The position numbers and the translations under genes are program-made. Shown one piece after another: positions 44,390 to 53,104 of a stretch of DNA of 64,000 nucleotides; the first letter of the stretch is position 1; each line of letters starts with the position of its first letter. This stretch comes from Novosphingobium arvoryzae. Lineage in GTDB: Bacteria; Pseudomonadota; Alphaproteobacteria; Sphingomonadales; Sphingomonadaceae. The stretch lies in contig NZ_BMZD01000002.1 in assembly GCF_014652615.1 (NCBI RefSeq), positions 434,001 through 498,000 of the forward strand. The letters are read 5' to 3'. Below the pieces are notes generated by a model. The model worked only from the letters and a program-made list of their open reading frames with translations, had not been told where the DNA came from and ran no database searches.

Positions 44390-46357
44390 ATGACTTTCAA
44401 CGGAATTCCCGACGCCCTGAGCCAGGCATTGACCGGCCATGGCTATACCGCCCTGACCCCGGTCCAGTCGGCGGTGATCGAAGACGAAGCGCGCGGGCGC
44501 GACCTGGTGGTTTCTGCCCAGACCGGTTCGGGCAAGACGGTGGCCTTTGGCATCGCCATGGCCGACGAACTGCTGGCCGAAGGCGGCGTGTTGCCCCCCG
44601 CTGGCGCACCGCTGGCGCTGGTGATCGCGCCGACGCGCGAACTGGCCCTGCAGGTCGCGCGCGAGCTGGACTGGCTCTATGCCGGCACCGGCGCGAAGAT
44701 TGCCGCCTGCGTTGGCGGGATGGACCCGCAGCGCGAACGCCGCACGCTGAACTATGGCGCGCATCTGGTGATCGGCACGCCCGGCCGCCTGCGCGACCAC
44801 CTGGAACGCGGCGCGCTGGACCTGTCGGCCCTGCGCACCATCGTGCTGGATGAAGCGGACGAAATGCTCGACATGGGCTTCCGCGAAGACCTTGAGGAAA
44901 TCCTCGACGCGACGCCGGAAGGCCGCCGCACGCTGCTGTTCTCGGCCACCATGCCAAAGCCGATCGTGGCGCTGGCCCGCCGCTACCAGAACGAGGCCGT
45001 GCGCATCTCCACTGTCGGCGAAGATCGCGGGCATGGCGACATCAGCTATCAGGCAATCACCGTTGCCCCGGCAGACATCGAATCCGCCGTGGTCAACCTG
45101 CTGCGCCTGCACGAGGCTGAAACCGCCATCCTGTTCTGCGCCACGCGCGACAACGTCCGCCGCCTGCACGCCACCTTGCAGGAACGCGGGTTTGCCGCCG
45201 TCGCGCTGTCGGGCGAGCATAGCCAGAACGAGCGCAACAACGCGCTGCAAGCCCTGCGCGACCGCCGCGCCCGCGTGTGCGTGGCGACCGACGTGGCCGC
45301 GCGCGGGATCGACCTGCCCTCGATCACGCTGGTCGTGCACGTGGAAATTCCGCGCGATGCGGAAACGCTGCAGCACCGTTCGGGCCGCACGGGCCGCGCC
45401 GGCAAGAAGGGCACCGCGGTGCTGATCGTGCCGTTCCCGCGCCGTCGCCGGGTGGAAATGATGCTGCGCGGCGCGCGCATCCCGGCCGAATGGGTTGAGG
45501 CACCGACGCCCGAAACGATCCGCGCGGCGGACCGTGAACGGCTCATGGAAAAGCTGCTGGAGCAGGTCGAGGCCGAACCCGACGATCTGGAAATCGCCCG
45601 TGCGCTGCTGGAACAGCGCAGCGCCGAAGACCTCGCCGTGGCGCTGGTCCGCTCGTATCGCGCCTCGCTGCCGCAGCCGGAAGAACTGATTGCCGGCACG
45701 CCCGACGCCCAGCGCGCCGCGCAGATGGACAAGCACCGCCCCGGCTTTGACGACGTGGTGTGGTTCAAGATGGACGTGGGTCGTCGCCAGAACGCCGATC
45801 CGCGCTGGATCCTGCCGGTGCTGTGCCGCCGCGGGCATATCACCCGCAACGAAATTGGCGCGATCCGCATCGCCGCCAATGAAACCCACTTCCAGATCCC
45901 GCGCGCCATCGCCGACCGCTTCCTGCAGGCGGTCGAGCGCACGGCCGATCAGGATGGCGAGGACGAAAGCGGCATCCGCATCATCGCGTCGGAGGAAAGC
46001 CCGCGCGAAATGGCCCGCACCAACCGCCACGCCGGTCCGCGCGAGGGCACAAGCCGCGACCGCCCGGCCCGCGATGCGTGGCCGCGCAACAATGGGCCGC
46101 GTGAGCACGCTCCTCGCGAGCGCGCACCGCGTGAACATGCGCCGCGCCCTGAGCGCCGCGAAGAATATCGCCGCGAGGAAACCCCGCGCGAGGACGCCCG
46201 CCCCGCCCCGCGCAAGCAACTCGCCGCGCGGCCGTTCAGCGAGCGTCCGCAGGGCGACCGGCCCAAGCCGCATGGCGCAAAGCCGTTCGGCAAGGGCCGC
46301 GCCGGCCCCGGCGGCAATTTCCGCAAGGGTCCACCGCGCAAGGGGCCCCGCCCCTAA
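44390..46357 (+). CDS. DEAD-box RNA helicase with DbpA-like domain and Arg-rich tail
   Basis: The 655-residue helicase has Q motif TALTPVQSAVI, Walker A AQTGSGKTV, DEADEMLDMGF, SATMPK and HRSGRTGRAGKKG. After the core (to about 420) comes a DbpA-type RNA-binding domain (VVWFKMDVGRRQNADPRW, GAIRIAANETHFQIP), then a disordered tail of Arg/Glu/Pro repeats (APREHAPRPERREEYRREE). It probably acts in ribosome assembly, as DbpA does. The 220 nt before it are non-coding and could be a regulated 5' leader. Confidence 0.9.
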   Translation: MTFNGIPDALSQALTGHGYTALTPVQSAVIEDEARGRDLVVSAQTGSGKTVAFGIAMADELLAEGGVLPPAGAPLALVIAPTRELALQVARELDWLYAGTGAKIAACVGGMDPQRERRTLNYGAHLVIGTPGRLRDHLERGALDLSALRTIVLDEADEMLDMGFREDLEEILDATPEGRRTLLFSATMPKPIVALARRYQNEAVRISTVGEDRGHGDISYQAITVAPADIESAVVNLLRLHEAETAILFCATRDNVRRLHATLQERGFAAVALSGEHSQNERNNALQALRDRRARVCVATDVAARGIDLPSITLVVHVEIPRDAETLQHRSGRTGRAGKKGTAVLIVPFPRRRRVEMMLRGARIPAEWVEAPTPETIRAADRERLMEKLLEQVEAEPDDLEIARALLEQRSAEDLAVALVRSYRASLPQPEELIAGTPDAQRAAQMDKHRPGFDDVVWFKMDVGRRQNADPRWILPVLCRRGHITRNEIGAIRIAANETHFQIPRAIADRFLQAVERTADQDGEDESGIRIIASEESPREMARTNRHAGPREGTSRDRPARDAWPRNNGPREHAPRERAPREHAPRPERREEYRREETPREDARPAPRKQLAARPFSERPQGDRPKPHGAKPFGKGRAGPGGNFRKGPPRKGPRP

Positions 46358-46360
46358 GGA

Positions 46361-46822
46361 TCAGATTGGCCGGATCGCCGTCACTTCGATGGCATCCGGC
46401 TGACCGCCGAAATCGGCGAAGTCCCCCGCCTCGCAGCCCAGCAGGGCGCGGGCGAGCGGGGCAGTGAAGGCAATCCGCCCCTCGCCCGCATCGGCCTCGT
46501 CATGGCCGACGATGTCCAGCACGCGCGGGTTGCCGTTCAGGGTAAAATCCACCCGGCACCCGAACGCGGCCACCGTGCCATCCGGAACCGGCACGAGCTG
46601 CGCCGTCGCCAGCCGCTGCTGGACATAGCGCAAGTCACGCTTCGCCGCGTTCAGCGCGGTTTCCTCGGTCTGGGTCGCCACCAGCGCCGCCAGTTCCGCC
46701 TCGCGCGACTTCAGCAAATCCAACCCGCGCGCGGTGACCAGGTTCGGTCCCGGCGGGATCGGCACCTCGAACTTCGGCTCAAGGTGCTCCTCATCCCCGT
46801 CGCGGCGAAAGGCGACGCTCAT
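46361..46822 (-). CDS. GreA/GreB-family protein with short coiled coil
   Basis: The 153-residue protein has a C-terminal Gre FKBP-like domain (GTVAAFGCRVDFTLNG; RIAFTAPLARALLGCEAGD). The N-terminal coiled coil (about 30-75) is shorter than in GreA and lacks the usual acidic tip GDLKENAEY, so it may bind RNA polymerase without stimulating cleavage. The start overlaps the stop of the ABC-F gene by 4 nt. It converges with the helicase gene with only 3 nt between. Confidence 0.75.
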   Translation of the reverse strand: MSVAFRRDGDEEHLEPKFEVPIPPGPNLVTARGLDLLKSREAELAALVATQTEETALNAAKRDLRYVQQRLATAQLVPVPDGTVAAFGCRVDFTLNGNPRVLDIVGHDEADAGEGRIAFTAPLARALLGCEAGDFADFGGQPDAIEVTAIRPI

Positions 46823-48708
46823 GCCGTGGCCGCCTGCGCCGCTTCCAGCGCCTCGCCCGCGTCGAGCCAGGCCAGTTCCGCCGCCTCCAGCTCCGCCGCC
46901 ACCTTGCCGCGCCGGATCGACAGTTCGCCCATCTTCAACTTGGCCAGATCGGCCCGCGCACCGGCGGGATCGAACATGGCCCGATCAATCTCGCTCAGCA
47001 GCGCCTGTGTCTTGGTAAGCTGCGTCTCGGCCTCGGTCAGCTTCTTCTTGAGCGCGCGCAGTTCCTCGCGCGCCTGGGCGCTGGCGCGGCGGTCCTGCTT
47101 GCCGCCTTTCGCCTTGCCATCACCCGCAGAGGCATCCTTCGGCTGGTTCCGGCCCAGCACGAAATCGATGTAATCCTCGATACTGCCGGGATATTCCTTC
47201 GCCGTCCCGCCATCGACCAGTACCAGCCGGTCGGCGGTCAGCTCCACCATGTGCCGGTCGTGGCTGATCAGGATCACGGCGCCGGTATAGCTGTTGAGCG
47301 CCTGCACCAGCGCCTCGCGCGCATCGACATCCAGGTGGTTGGTCGGCTCGTCCAGGATCAGCAGGTGCGGCGCATCGCGCGTCACCAGCGCCAGCGCCAG
47401 CCGCGCCCGCTCTCCGCCAGACAGCGTGCCCACCTGCGCGGTCGCACGGTTGCCGGAAAAGCCGAACCGCCCCAGCTGCGCGCGCACGGCAGCGGGACTG
47501 GCCCCCTCCATCGCGCGGGTCATGTGTTCCAGCGGGGTGGCGTCTCCGGCCAGTTCCTCCACCTGATACTGCGTGAAATAGCCGATTTGCATCTTGCCCG
47601 ATGCGGCCAGCGATCCTTCCATCGGGGTCAGCTGCGCGGCCAGCAGGCGGGCCAGCGTGGTCTTGCCGTTGCCATTGCGGCCCAGCAGCGCGATTCGATC
47701 ATCCGGATCGATCCGCAAGTTCAGCCGCCGCAGGATCGGGGTGTCCGCCGCATAGCCGACCGAGGCCAGGTCCAGCGTGATCAGCGGCGGGCGCAGCTCG
47801 GTAGGGTTGGGGAAATCGAACGCCAGCGACGGGTCCTCGATCAGCGCGGTGATCGGCTGCATTTTGGCCAGCATCTTGGCGCGGGACTGCGCCTGCTTGG
47901 CGGTGGAGGCACGGGCGCTGTTGCGCGCGACATAGTCCTGCAGCTTCGCCCGCTGTGCATCCTGCGCGGCCTTGGCGGCGGCGAGCTGCGCCGCACGCTC
48001 GGCGCGCTGGCGTTCAAAGCTGTCGTAGCTGCCGGGGTAGAGCGTCAGCTTGCCGCCCTGCAGGTGCAGGATATGATCGACCACGTTGTTCAGCAGGTCG
48101 CGTTCGTGGCTGATGACGATCAGCGTGCCGGGATAGGACTTCAGGAAATTTTCCAGCCACAGCGTCGCTTCCAGGTCGAGGTGGTTCGACGGCTCGTCGA
48201 GCAGCAGCACGTCGGGCGCGGAAAACAGCAGCGCGGCCAGCGCGACGCGCATTTTCCAGCCGCCCGAAAAGCTGTCGAGCGGGCGGCCCTGCATCTCCTC
48301 GTCAAAGCCCAGCCCGATCAGGATGCGCGCGGCGCGCGACGGGGCGCTGTAGGCGTCGATTGCCAGCAGGCGTTCGTGAACATCCCCCAGCCGGTCGGGA
48401 TCGGTGCAGGTTTCGGACTCTTCCAGCAGCGCCAGCCGTTCCACATCCGCGGCCAGCACCGTGTCGAACGGGGTGGCGGTGCCGCTGGGGGCTTCCTGCG
48501 CGATATAGCCCAGCCGCATGCCGCGCGGCATGTCGATCTCGCCCTCGTCCGGTTCGATCTCGCCGATGATCGCTTTCACCAGCGTGGACTTGCCCGCGCC
48601 GTTGCGGCCGATCAGGCCCACTTTCCCGCGCGGGGGGATCGCCGCGCTGGCGCGCTCGATGATATCGCGCCCGCCGAGGCGCACGGTAAGACCCTGGATC
48701 GTCAACAT
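46819..48708 (-). CDS. ABC-F family ATPase
   Basis: The 629-residue protein starts at ATG 48708 (MLTIQGLTVRLGG) and has no membrane part. Two ABC domains are visible: GRNGAGKSTLVKAI with FSGGWKMRVALA and DEPSNHLD, then GRNGNGKTTLARLL with LSGGERARLALA and DEPTNHLD. A linker lies between and a basic coiled coil ends the chain (REELRALKKKLTEAETQL). ABC-F proteins such as Uup/EttA act on the ribosome. The Uup/YheS-like form fits best. It overlaps the Gre-like gene. Confidence 0.9.
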   Translation of the reverse strand: MLTIQGLTVRLGGRDIIERASAAIPPRGKVGLIGRNGAGKSTLVKAIIGEIEPDEGEIDMPRGMRLGYIAQEAPSGTATPFDTVLAADVERLALLEESETCTDPDRLGDVHERLLAIDAYSAPSRAARILIGLGFDEEMQGRPLDSFSGGWKMRVALAALLFSAPDVLLLDEPSNHLDLEATLWLENFLKSYPGTLIVISHERDLLNNVVDHILHLQGGKLTLYPGSYDSFERQRAERAAQLAAAKAAQDAQRAKLQDYVARNSARASTAKQAQSRAKMLAKMQPITALIEDPSLAFDFPNPTELRPPLITLDLASVGYAADTPILRRLNLRIDPDDRIALLGRNGNGKTTLARLLAAQLTPMEGSLAASGKMQIGYFTQYQVEELAGDATPLEHMTRAMEGASPAAVRAQLGRFGFSGNRATAQVGTLSGGERARLALALVTRDAPHLLILDEPTNHLDVDAREALVQALNSYTGAVILISHDRHMVELTADRLVLVDGGTAKEYPGSIEDYIDFVLGRNQPKDASAGDGKAKGGKQDRRASAQAREELRALKKKLTEAETQLTKTQALLSEIDRAMFDPAGARADLAKLKMGELSIRRGKVAAELEAAELAWLDAGEALEAAQAATA

Positions 48709-48765
48709 GGCCGCGCGCCTAGCAGGTGCGCGGCCAAAGCCCAAGCCGCCAGACGGAAGTCGGAC

Positions 48766-48790
48766 GCTGTTTCAGCAACCCTGAAACAGC
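48766..48790 (-). terminator. Palindromic stem-loop after the acyl-CoA dehydrogenase gene
   Basis: GCTGTTTCAG (48766-48775) and CTGAAACAGC (48781-48790) form a perfect 10-bp stem with a CAACC loop, 32 nt past the dehydrogenase stop and about 60 nt before the ABC-F start. It reads as a terminator without a T-run, or a protein-binding palindrome. Confidence 0.5.
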
Positions 48791-48822
48791 CGCGGCACCG
48801 GCCTGCTTCAACCTGAATACAA

Positions 48823-49977
48823 TCAGAAGCTTTTCGGCATCCCCAGCACGTGGGTGCCGACATGGCTGAGGATCAGGTTCGTCGAAATCGGCGCGACCTG
48901 ATAGAGCCGGGTTTCGCGGAACTTGCGCTCGATGTCGTATTCCTCGGCAAAGCCGAACCCGCCGTGAGTCTGGATGCACATGTCGGCGGCGAACCAACTG
49001 GCTTCGGACGCGACCATCTTCGCCATGTTCGCCTCGGTGCCGCAGGGCTGGCCGGCTTCGAACTTGGCGGCGGCATCGGCCACGACCAGCGCGGCGGCAT
49101 TCATCTGGACATAGGCGCGGGCAATCGGGAACTGGATGCCCTGGTTCGATCCGATCGCCCGGCCGAACACGGAGCGTTCCTTGGCATAGGCGGCGGCGCG
49201 GTCGATGAAGAACTTGGCATCGCCGATGCACTCCGCCGCGATCAGGATGCGTTCGGCATTCATGCCCGACAGGATATAGCGAAAGCCCTTGCCCTCTTCC
49301 CCGATCAGGTTTTCAACCGGAACCTTCAGGTCGTCAAAGAACAGCTCGGTCGTCGCATGATTCAACATCGTGCGGATCGGGCGGATGGTCAGGCCATTGC
49401 CCACCGCTTCGCGCATGTCGACCAGCAGCACGCTCATCCCGTCGGACGACCGCGCGCACTCCTCGCGCGGGGTTGTCCGGCACAGCAGCACCATCAGGTC
49501 CGAATGTTCGGCCCGGCTGATCCAGATCTTCTGCCCGCTGACGACGTAATGATCGCCTTCGCGCCGGGCAAAAGTGCGGATGCGGGTGGTATCGGTGCCG
49601 GCGGTCGGCTCGGTCACGCCAAAGGCCTGCAGACGCAGCGAGCCATCGGCCACGCCCGGCAGGTACTTGGCCTTCTGCTCCACGCTGCCATGCTTCAGCA
49701 GGGTGCCCATCGTGTACATCTGCGCATGGCACGCGCCGCCATTGCAGCCAGAACGGTGGATTTCCTCAAGTATCGCGGTTGCCGCGCCCAGCCCCAGACC
49801 GGAGCCGCCGAATTCTTCGGGAATCAGGACAGAAAGGAACCCGGCCTCGGTCAGCGCGCGGACGAATTCGGTCGGATAGGTCCGGTCGCGGTCCAGTGCC
49901 TGCCAGTAGCTGCCGGGAAAATCGGCGCAGAGGCGGCGCACCGCATCGCGGATTTCAGGGAAGGTCTCATCGCTCAT
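48823..49977 (-). CDS. Acyl-CoA dehydrogenase
   Basis: The 384-residue FAD enzyme has RPLQAFGVTEPTAGTDTTRI (in parts), KIWISRAEHSDL, GMNAERILIAAECIGDAK, ERSVFGRAIGSNQGIQFPIA and QTHGGFGFAEEYDIER, all typical of the family. It oxidises an acyl-CoA to the 2,3-enoyl-CoA; which acyl group is unknown. ATG 49977 is used because AAGAGG sits the right distance before it. It is 13 nt after an IclR gene, which probably controls it, and near a CoA ligase of the same region. Confidence 0.9.
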   Translation of the reverse strand: MSDETFPEIRDAVRRLCADFPGSYWQALDRDRTYPTEFVRALTEAGFLSVLIPEEFGGSGLGLGAATAILEEIHRSGCNGGACHAQMYTMGTLLKHGSVEQKAKYLPGVADGSLRLQAFGVTEPTAGTDTTRIRTFARREGDHYVVSGQKIWISRAEHSDLMVLLCRTTPREECARSSDGMSVLLVDMREAVGNGLTIRPIRTMLNHATTELFFDDLKVPVENLIGEEGKGFRYILSGMNAERILIAAECIGDAKFFIDRAAAYAKERSVFGRAIGSNQGIQFPIARAYVQMNAAALVVADAAAKFEAGQPCGTEANMAKMVASEASWFAADMCIQTHGGFGFAEEYDIERKFRETRLYQVAPISTNLILSHVGTHVLGMPKSF

Positions 49978-49990
49978 CGGGATCATCCTC

Positions 49991-50728
49991 TTAAGATTCG
50001 GTGGCCAGCGCGGCGGCCAGATCACGCAGCGCGCGGCCCAGCGCGCGGATCCCCTCCGCATCGCGCGAACCGGCAAACAGCGAGGCCGACAGACAGAACG
50101 CGATCGGCTCGCCCGGAATGACACAGGCGATGGAGCAGATGCCCGCGTGGCCGAACCCGTCATCCACAGCATACCCCGCCGCGGCGGCCGCGCCGACCTG
50201 CACCGCGTAGGCCGGGAAATCGAGCGGGCGCTGCCAGCGCAGCGCGGCATAGCGGCGGGCCAGTTCACCCTCGTCGATGCGCTGCGCCGCTGCCAGCGCG
50301 CGCCCGGTGCTGCCCCCGCCGAACGGCTGGCGCTGGCCCACGACCATGTGGATGCGGGTGGCGGAATCGCTTTCCCCCAGCGCGACCAGTTCCAGCCGCT
50401 CGCGTCGGTCCAGCCGCCACAGGCCGGTCGCGGCGTCGTGGGTCTGGGCGAACCGGTCCAGCAGCGGCTGGGCACGGGCGATCACGCGGGCCTGCGCGGT
50501 ATCGAGCAGCGCGGTCAGCCCGTTCCATTCGGCAGCAAGGCGATAACGCTTGCCGTTTTCGGCCTCCAGCGCGCCTTCGGCCACCAGCGTGCGCAGCAGG
50601 TTAAGGCAGCTGGACAGCGAGAGGTCGGTCGCGCGGGTAATTTCGGAGAGGGTCAGCGCGCCGCCATTCTGCGCCATCAGGCGCAGGATCGTGAATGCCT
50701 GCGAAACGGAGCGGACGGGACCGGACAT
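49991..50728 (-). CDS. IclR-family transcriptional regulator
   Basis: The 245-residue protein has an N-terminal winged helix-turn-helix (VSQAFTILRLMAQNGGALTLSEITRATDLSLSSCLNLLRTL, in parts, at about 8-50) and the IclR effector domain (GRALAAAQRID, later GICSIACVIPGEPIAFCLSAS). IclR proteins often govern aromatic or acyl-CoA genes and bind small acids. It heads a two-gene unit with the acyl-CoA dehydrogenase and has an 8+8 palindrome just before its start. Confidence 0.9.
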   Translation of the reverse strand: MSGPVRSVSQAFTILRLMAQNGGALTLSEITRATDLSLSSCLNLLRTLVAEGALEAENGKRYRLAAEWNGLTALLDTAQARVIARAQPLLDRFAQTHDAATGLWRLDRRERLELVALGESDSATRIHMVVGQRQPFGGGSTGRALAAAQRIDEGELARRYAALRWQRPLDFPAYAVQVGAAAAAGYAVDDGFGHAGICSIACVIPGEPIAFCLSASLFAGSRDAEGIRALGRALRDLAAALATES

Positions 50729-50743
50729 GGCCCCTTCCTATTT

Positions 50744-50770
50744 TTCAGGATAGTGAAATGCAATCCTGAA
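50744..50770 (-). promoter_or_regulatory. Palindromic operator candidate before iclR gene
   Basis: TTCAGGAT (50744-50751) and ATCCTGAA (50763-50770) are perfect inverted repeats with an 11-nt spacer, starting 16 nt before the IclR start. The place suggests autoregulation, inferred from symmetry only. Confidence 0.55.
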
Positions 50771-50798
50771 TGATGAAAATTGGCCGACTGTTCCGCGC

Positions 50799-51359
50799 TC
50801 AGGCCCGCCCGGTGCTGCTAGACAGCAGCGCGGGATCGACCCCTTCGGCCTGCCACGCGGCTTTCCAGCGGGCCGAAACGGGCGTGTCGAACACGATTTC
50901 GGGCCGTCCGGTCGCGGCATACCAGCCGTGCGCCTGCATTTCGGCTTCCAGTTGCCCCGGCGCCCATCCGGCATAGCCCAGCGCGACGATCCAGCTTTCA
51001 GGCCCTTCGCCAGCAGCAATCGCCTGCAGCACATCCCGCGAAGCGGACAGCGCGCCCAGCGGTCCGGCCTGGATCGTGCCGGGCCCCTCCCATTCGGGCG
51101 AATGCAGCACGAACCCGCGCTGCGGCTCCACCGGGCCGCCTTCGTGGATCACGCGGTCCGGGGCCATGCCGGGGGCGATCCCGACATCCTCCAGCAATTC
51201 GTGCAGGCGCAAGCCGTGCTTGATGCGGCCCACACCGATGCCCAGTGCGCCATGAATGTCATGCACGCACAGCGCGATCACGGCATGGTCAAAGCGCGGA
51301 TCGCCCATGCCGGGCATTGCCAGCAGCAAGCGCCCGGCCAGGTACTCGGATGTCATCAT
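50799..51359 (-). CDS. YqgE/AlgH family protein
   Basis: The 186-residue protein has the UPF0301 marks: YLAGRLLLAMPGMGDPRFDHAVI near the start, HEGGPVEPQRGFVLHS, and ALGYAGWAPGQLEAEM. The function is unknown. ATG 51359 or the adjacent 51356 may be used. It lies between iclR and the CoA-ligase gene on the same strand, an ordinary gene within the accessory region. Confidence 0.9.
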   Translation of the reverse strand: MMTSEYLAGRLLLAMPGMGDPRFDHAVIALCVHDIHGALGIGVGRIKHGLRLHELLEDVGIAPGMAPDRVIHEGGPVEPQRGFVLHSPEWEGPGTIQAGPLGALSASRDVLQAIAAGEGPESWIVALGYAGWAPGQLEAEMQAHGWYAATGRPEIVFDTPVSARWKAAWQAEGVDPALLSSSTGRA

Positions 51360-51423
51360 GCGCGTCAGGCTATCGCGCCCGACGCGAGTCCCCAAGAGCC
51401 ATTGGCGCGGTTCGTCGCAGCTT

Positions 51424-52908
51424 TCAGTCGCGTGGCAGCAGATGCTTCTGGACTTTGCCCGATGCGGTGCGCGGGATGCTGTCGGTCAGCACCACGCTGG
51501 CGGGAACCTTGAACTTGGCCAGCCGCGCGGTGCAGTGCGCGATGATCTGCTCCTCGGTCAGCGTTTCGCCCGCTTTCACGATGATGAAAGCGCGCCCGAC
51601 TTCGCCCCAGCGTTCGGACGGCACCCCGATCACAGCTGCTTCGGCCACTTCCGGCAGTTCCGCCAGCGCGGCCTCGACCTCAGCCGGATAGACGTTTTCC
51701 CCGCCGGAGATGTACATGTCCTTCTTGCGATCAACGAGATAGAAGAACCCGTCCGCGTCCATCATCGCGGCATCGCCGGTCTTGAACCAGCCGTCCTCGA
51801 ACGCCTTGGCGGTCAGTTCCGGCTGGTTCCAGTAACCCTGCGTCACGCTGGGGCCGCGCACCCACAACTCGCCGGTTTCGCCCTGCGGAACATCGTTGCC
51901 CGCATCGTCGACGATCCGGGTCTGCACCCCGATCAGCGGCAAGCCGCAGCTGCCCGCCTTTTCCAGCAGGCGCGCCTCATCCAGCACTGGCATGGCGAAG
52001 TTCGATCCCGTCTCGCTCATCCCGAAGCCATCGGAAAAGCGGATGCCGGCCTTGGCAAAGCGTTCGACCTGCGCCTTGGGATTGGGCGCGCCGCCGGTGA
52101 CATAGAGCTTCAGCCCGTGCAGCTTCTCCGGCGTGAAATCGGGATGCTGCCAGATCACGGTCGCCATCTGCGGGACCGAGAAATAGTGAGTTACCCCAAG
52201 GTCCCGGTCGGCCATGCGGGCGATGGTCCTGGCCGCATCAAACCCGGCGCTGATCCACACTGTCCCGCCGCACAGGATCGGCACGCGCGCCGCTGCAAAC
52301 AGGCCCGCGGTATGGAACAGCGGCATGTCGCACAGGAACACGCTGTCGTGGCCGACCAGGCTGCCGTGGATGAAATTGGTGGGGCCCCAGAACGCGTTCG
52401 CCTCACTGATCATCACCCCCTTGGGGCGGCCGCTGGTGCCGGACGTGTAGAGCAGCGTCGTGGGCTCCTCCCACCCGCGCCGGGCGCTGGCGGGCGCGCG
52501 GGCACCGGCGCTGCCCAGCGATTCCAGATCGGCCAGCAGGTGGCGCGGCGCGGGATCGTCCGGCACGGTGAATTCGGCATCGTGGAAGATCAGGCTTGGC
52601 TCCGCATCCGCCATCAGCGCGGCGATTTCGGCCGTGGCGAGCCGCCAGTTGTAGGGCACGAAGATCGCGCCCGCGCGGGTGCAGGCATGTTGCAGCACCA
52701 GCATGTTGGGATGGTTGCGGGTCAGCGTTGCCACGCGCTTGCCGCTGGCCGCACCCAGTTGCTCCACCAGCCAGGCCGCGGCCCGGTCAACCGCGCGGTC
52801 CAGCTCCGCCCAGGTCCAGCGCCGCCCCGTCTCGCAGCAGCCCACCGCCAGCCGCGTGGGCGTGGAAACCGCGTAAGTGCGGATCGAATCGATGATGATC
52901 GACGACAT
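51424..52908 (-). CDS. Acyl/aryl-CoA ligase (AMP-forming)
   Basis: The 494-residue class I adenylate-forming enzyme has LLYTSGTSGRPKGVMISEAN, FHTAGLF, DGFGMSETG, GWFKTGDAAMMD, DRKKDMYISGGENVYP and the catalytic lysine in RTASGKVQKHLL. The size and motifs match the group that includes feruloyl-CoA synthetases and medium-chain acyl-CoA ligases; the substrate is not fixed by the motifs. In this context (aldehyde dehydrogenase divergent, LigM and a LigF-like GST nearby), a lignin-derived aryl acid is a reasonable guess. Its promoter carries an inverted repeat. Confidence 0.87.
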   Translation of the reverse strand: MSSIIIDSIRTYAVSTPTRLAVGCCETGRRWTWAELDRAVDRAAAWLVEQLGAASGKRVATLTRNHPNMLVLQHACTRAGAIFVPYNWRLATAEIAALMADAEPSLIFHDAEFTVPDDPAPRHLLADLESLGSAGARAPASARRGWEEPTTLLYTSGTSGRPKGVMISEANAFWGPTNFIHGSLVGHDSVFLCDMPLFHTAGLFAAARVPILCGGTVWISAGFDAARTIARMADRDLGVTHYFSVPQMATVIWQHPDFTPEKLHGLKLYVTGGAPNPKAQVERFAKAGIRFSDGFGMSETGSNFAMPVLDEARLLEKAGSCGLPLIGVQTRIVDDAGNDVPQGETGELWVRGPSVTQGYWNQPELTAKAFEDGWFKTGDAAMMDADGFFYLVDRKKDMYISGGENVYPAEVEAALAELPEVAEAAVIGVPSERWGEVGRAFIIVKAGETLTEEQIIAHCTARLAKFKVPASVVLTDSIPRTASGKVQKHLLPRD

Positions 52909-52951
52909 AGGCGTGGCTCTCCCAGGGGTTCGGCATATGATCCGTTACAGT

Positions 52952-52979
52952 GACATAGCTGGAAAAATGCTATGGTCAA
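52952..52979 (-). promoter_or_regulatory. CoA-ligase promoter with operator in spacer
   Basis: On the minus strand TTGACC (52974-52979) and TATGTC (52952-52957) are 16 nt apart and fit -35 and -10. The inverted repeat CATAGC/GCTATG (52954-52959 and 52969-52974, 9-nt spacer) spans exactly this interval, as expected of a repressor site. Confidence 0.55.
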
Positions 52980-53015
52980 TAACAATAGCCGTGGTAGCGT
53001 ATCCGTGGAACGGAC

Positions 53016-53054
53016 TTGCGCCGGACTCGATATTTTGTATGCATTGCCTACTAA
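53016..53054 (+). promoter_or_regulatory. ald-operon promoter with palindromic operator
   Basis: TTGCGC (53016-53021) and TATGCA (53038-53043), 16 nt apart, form a candidate promoter. The -10 lies in GTATGCATTGCCTAC (53037-53051), a near palindrome. The same arrangement (TTGCAC, 16 nt, TATGCA in GTATGCA-G-TGCATAC) occurs before ligM. TCCGT-GGA-ACGGA (53002-53014) is a further small inverted repeat just upstream. Confidence 0.55.
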
Positions 53055-53104
53055 ATAACATAGAGTGAAGACAACCAGAATCGCCTTTGGAGAGAGGGAT
53101 CACC

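Noticed and set aside
48766-48790. Palindrome CTGTTTCAG/CTGAAACAG as an IclR operator
   Set aside because: It is unlike the palindrome before the IclR gene and sits at a gene 3' end, so a terminator is the simpler reading.
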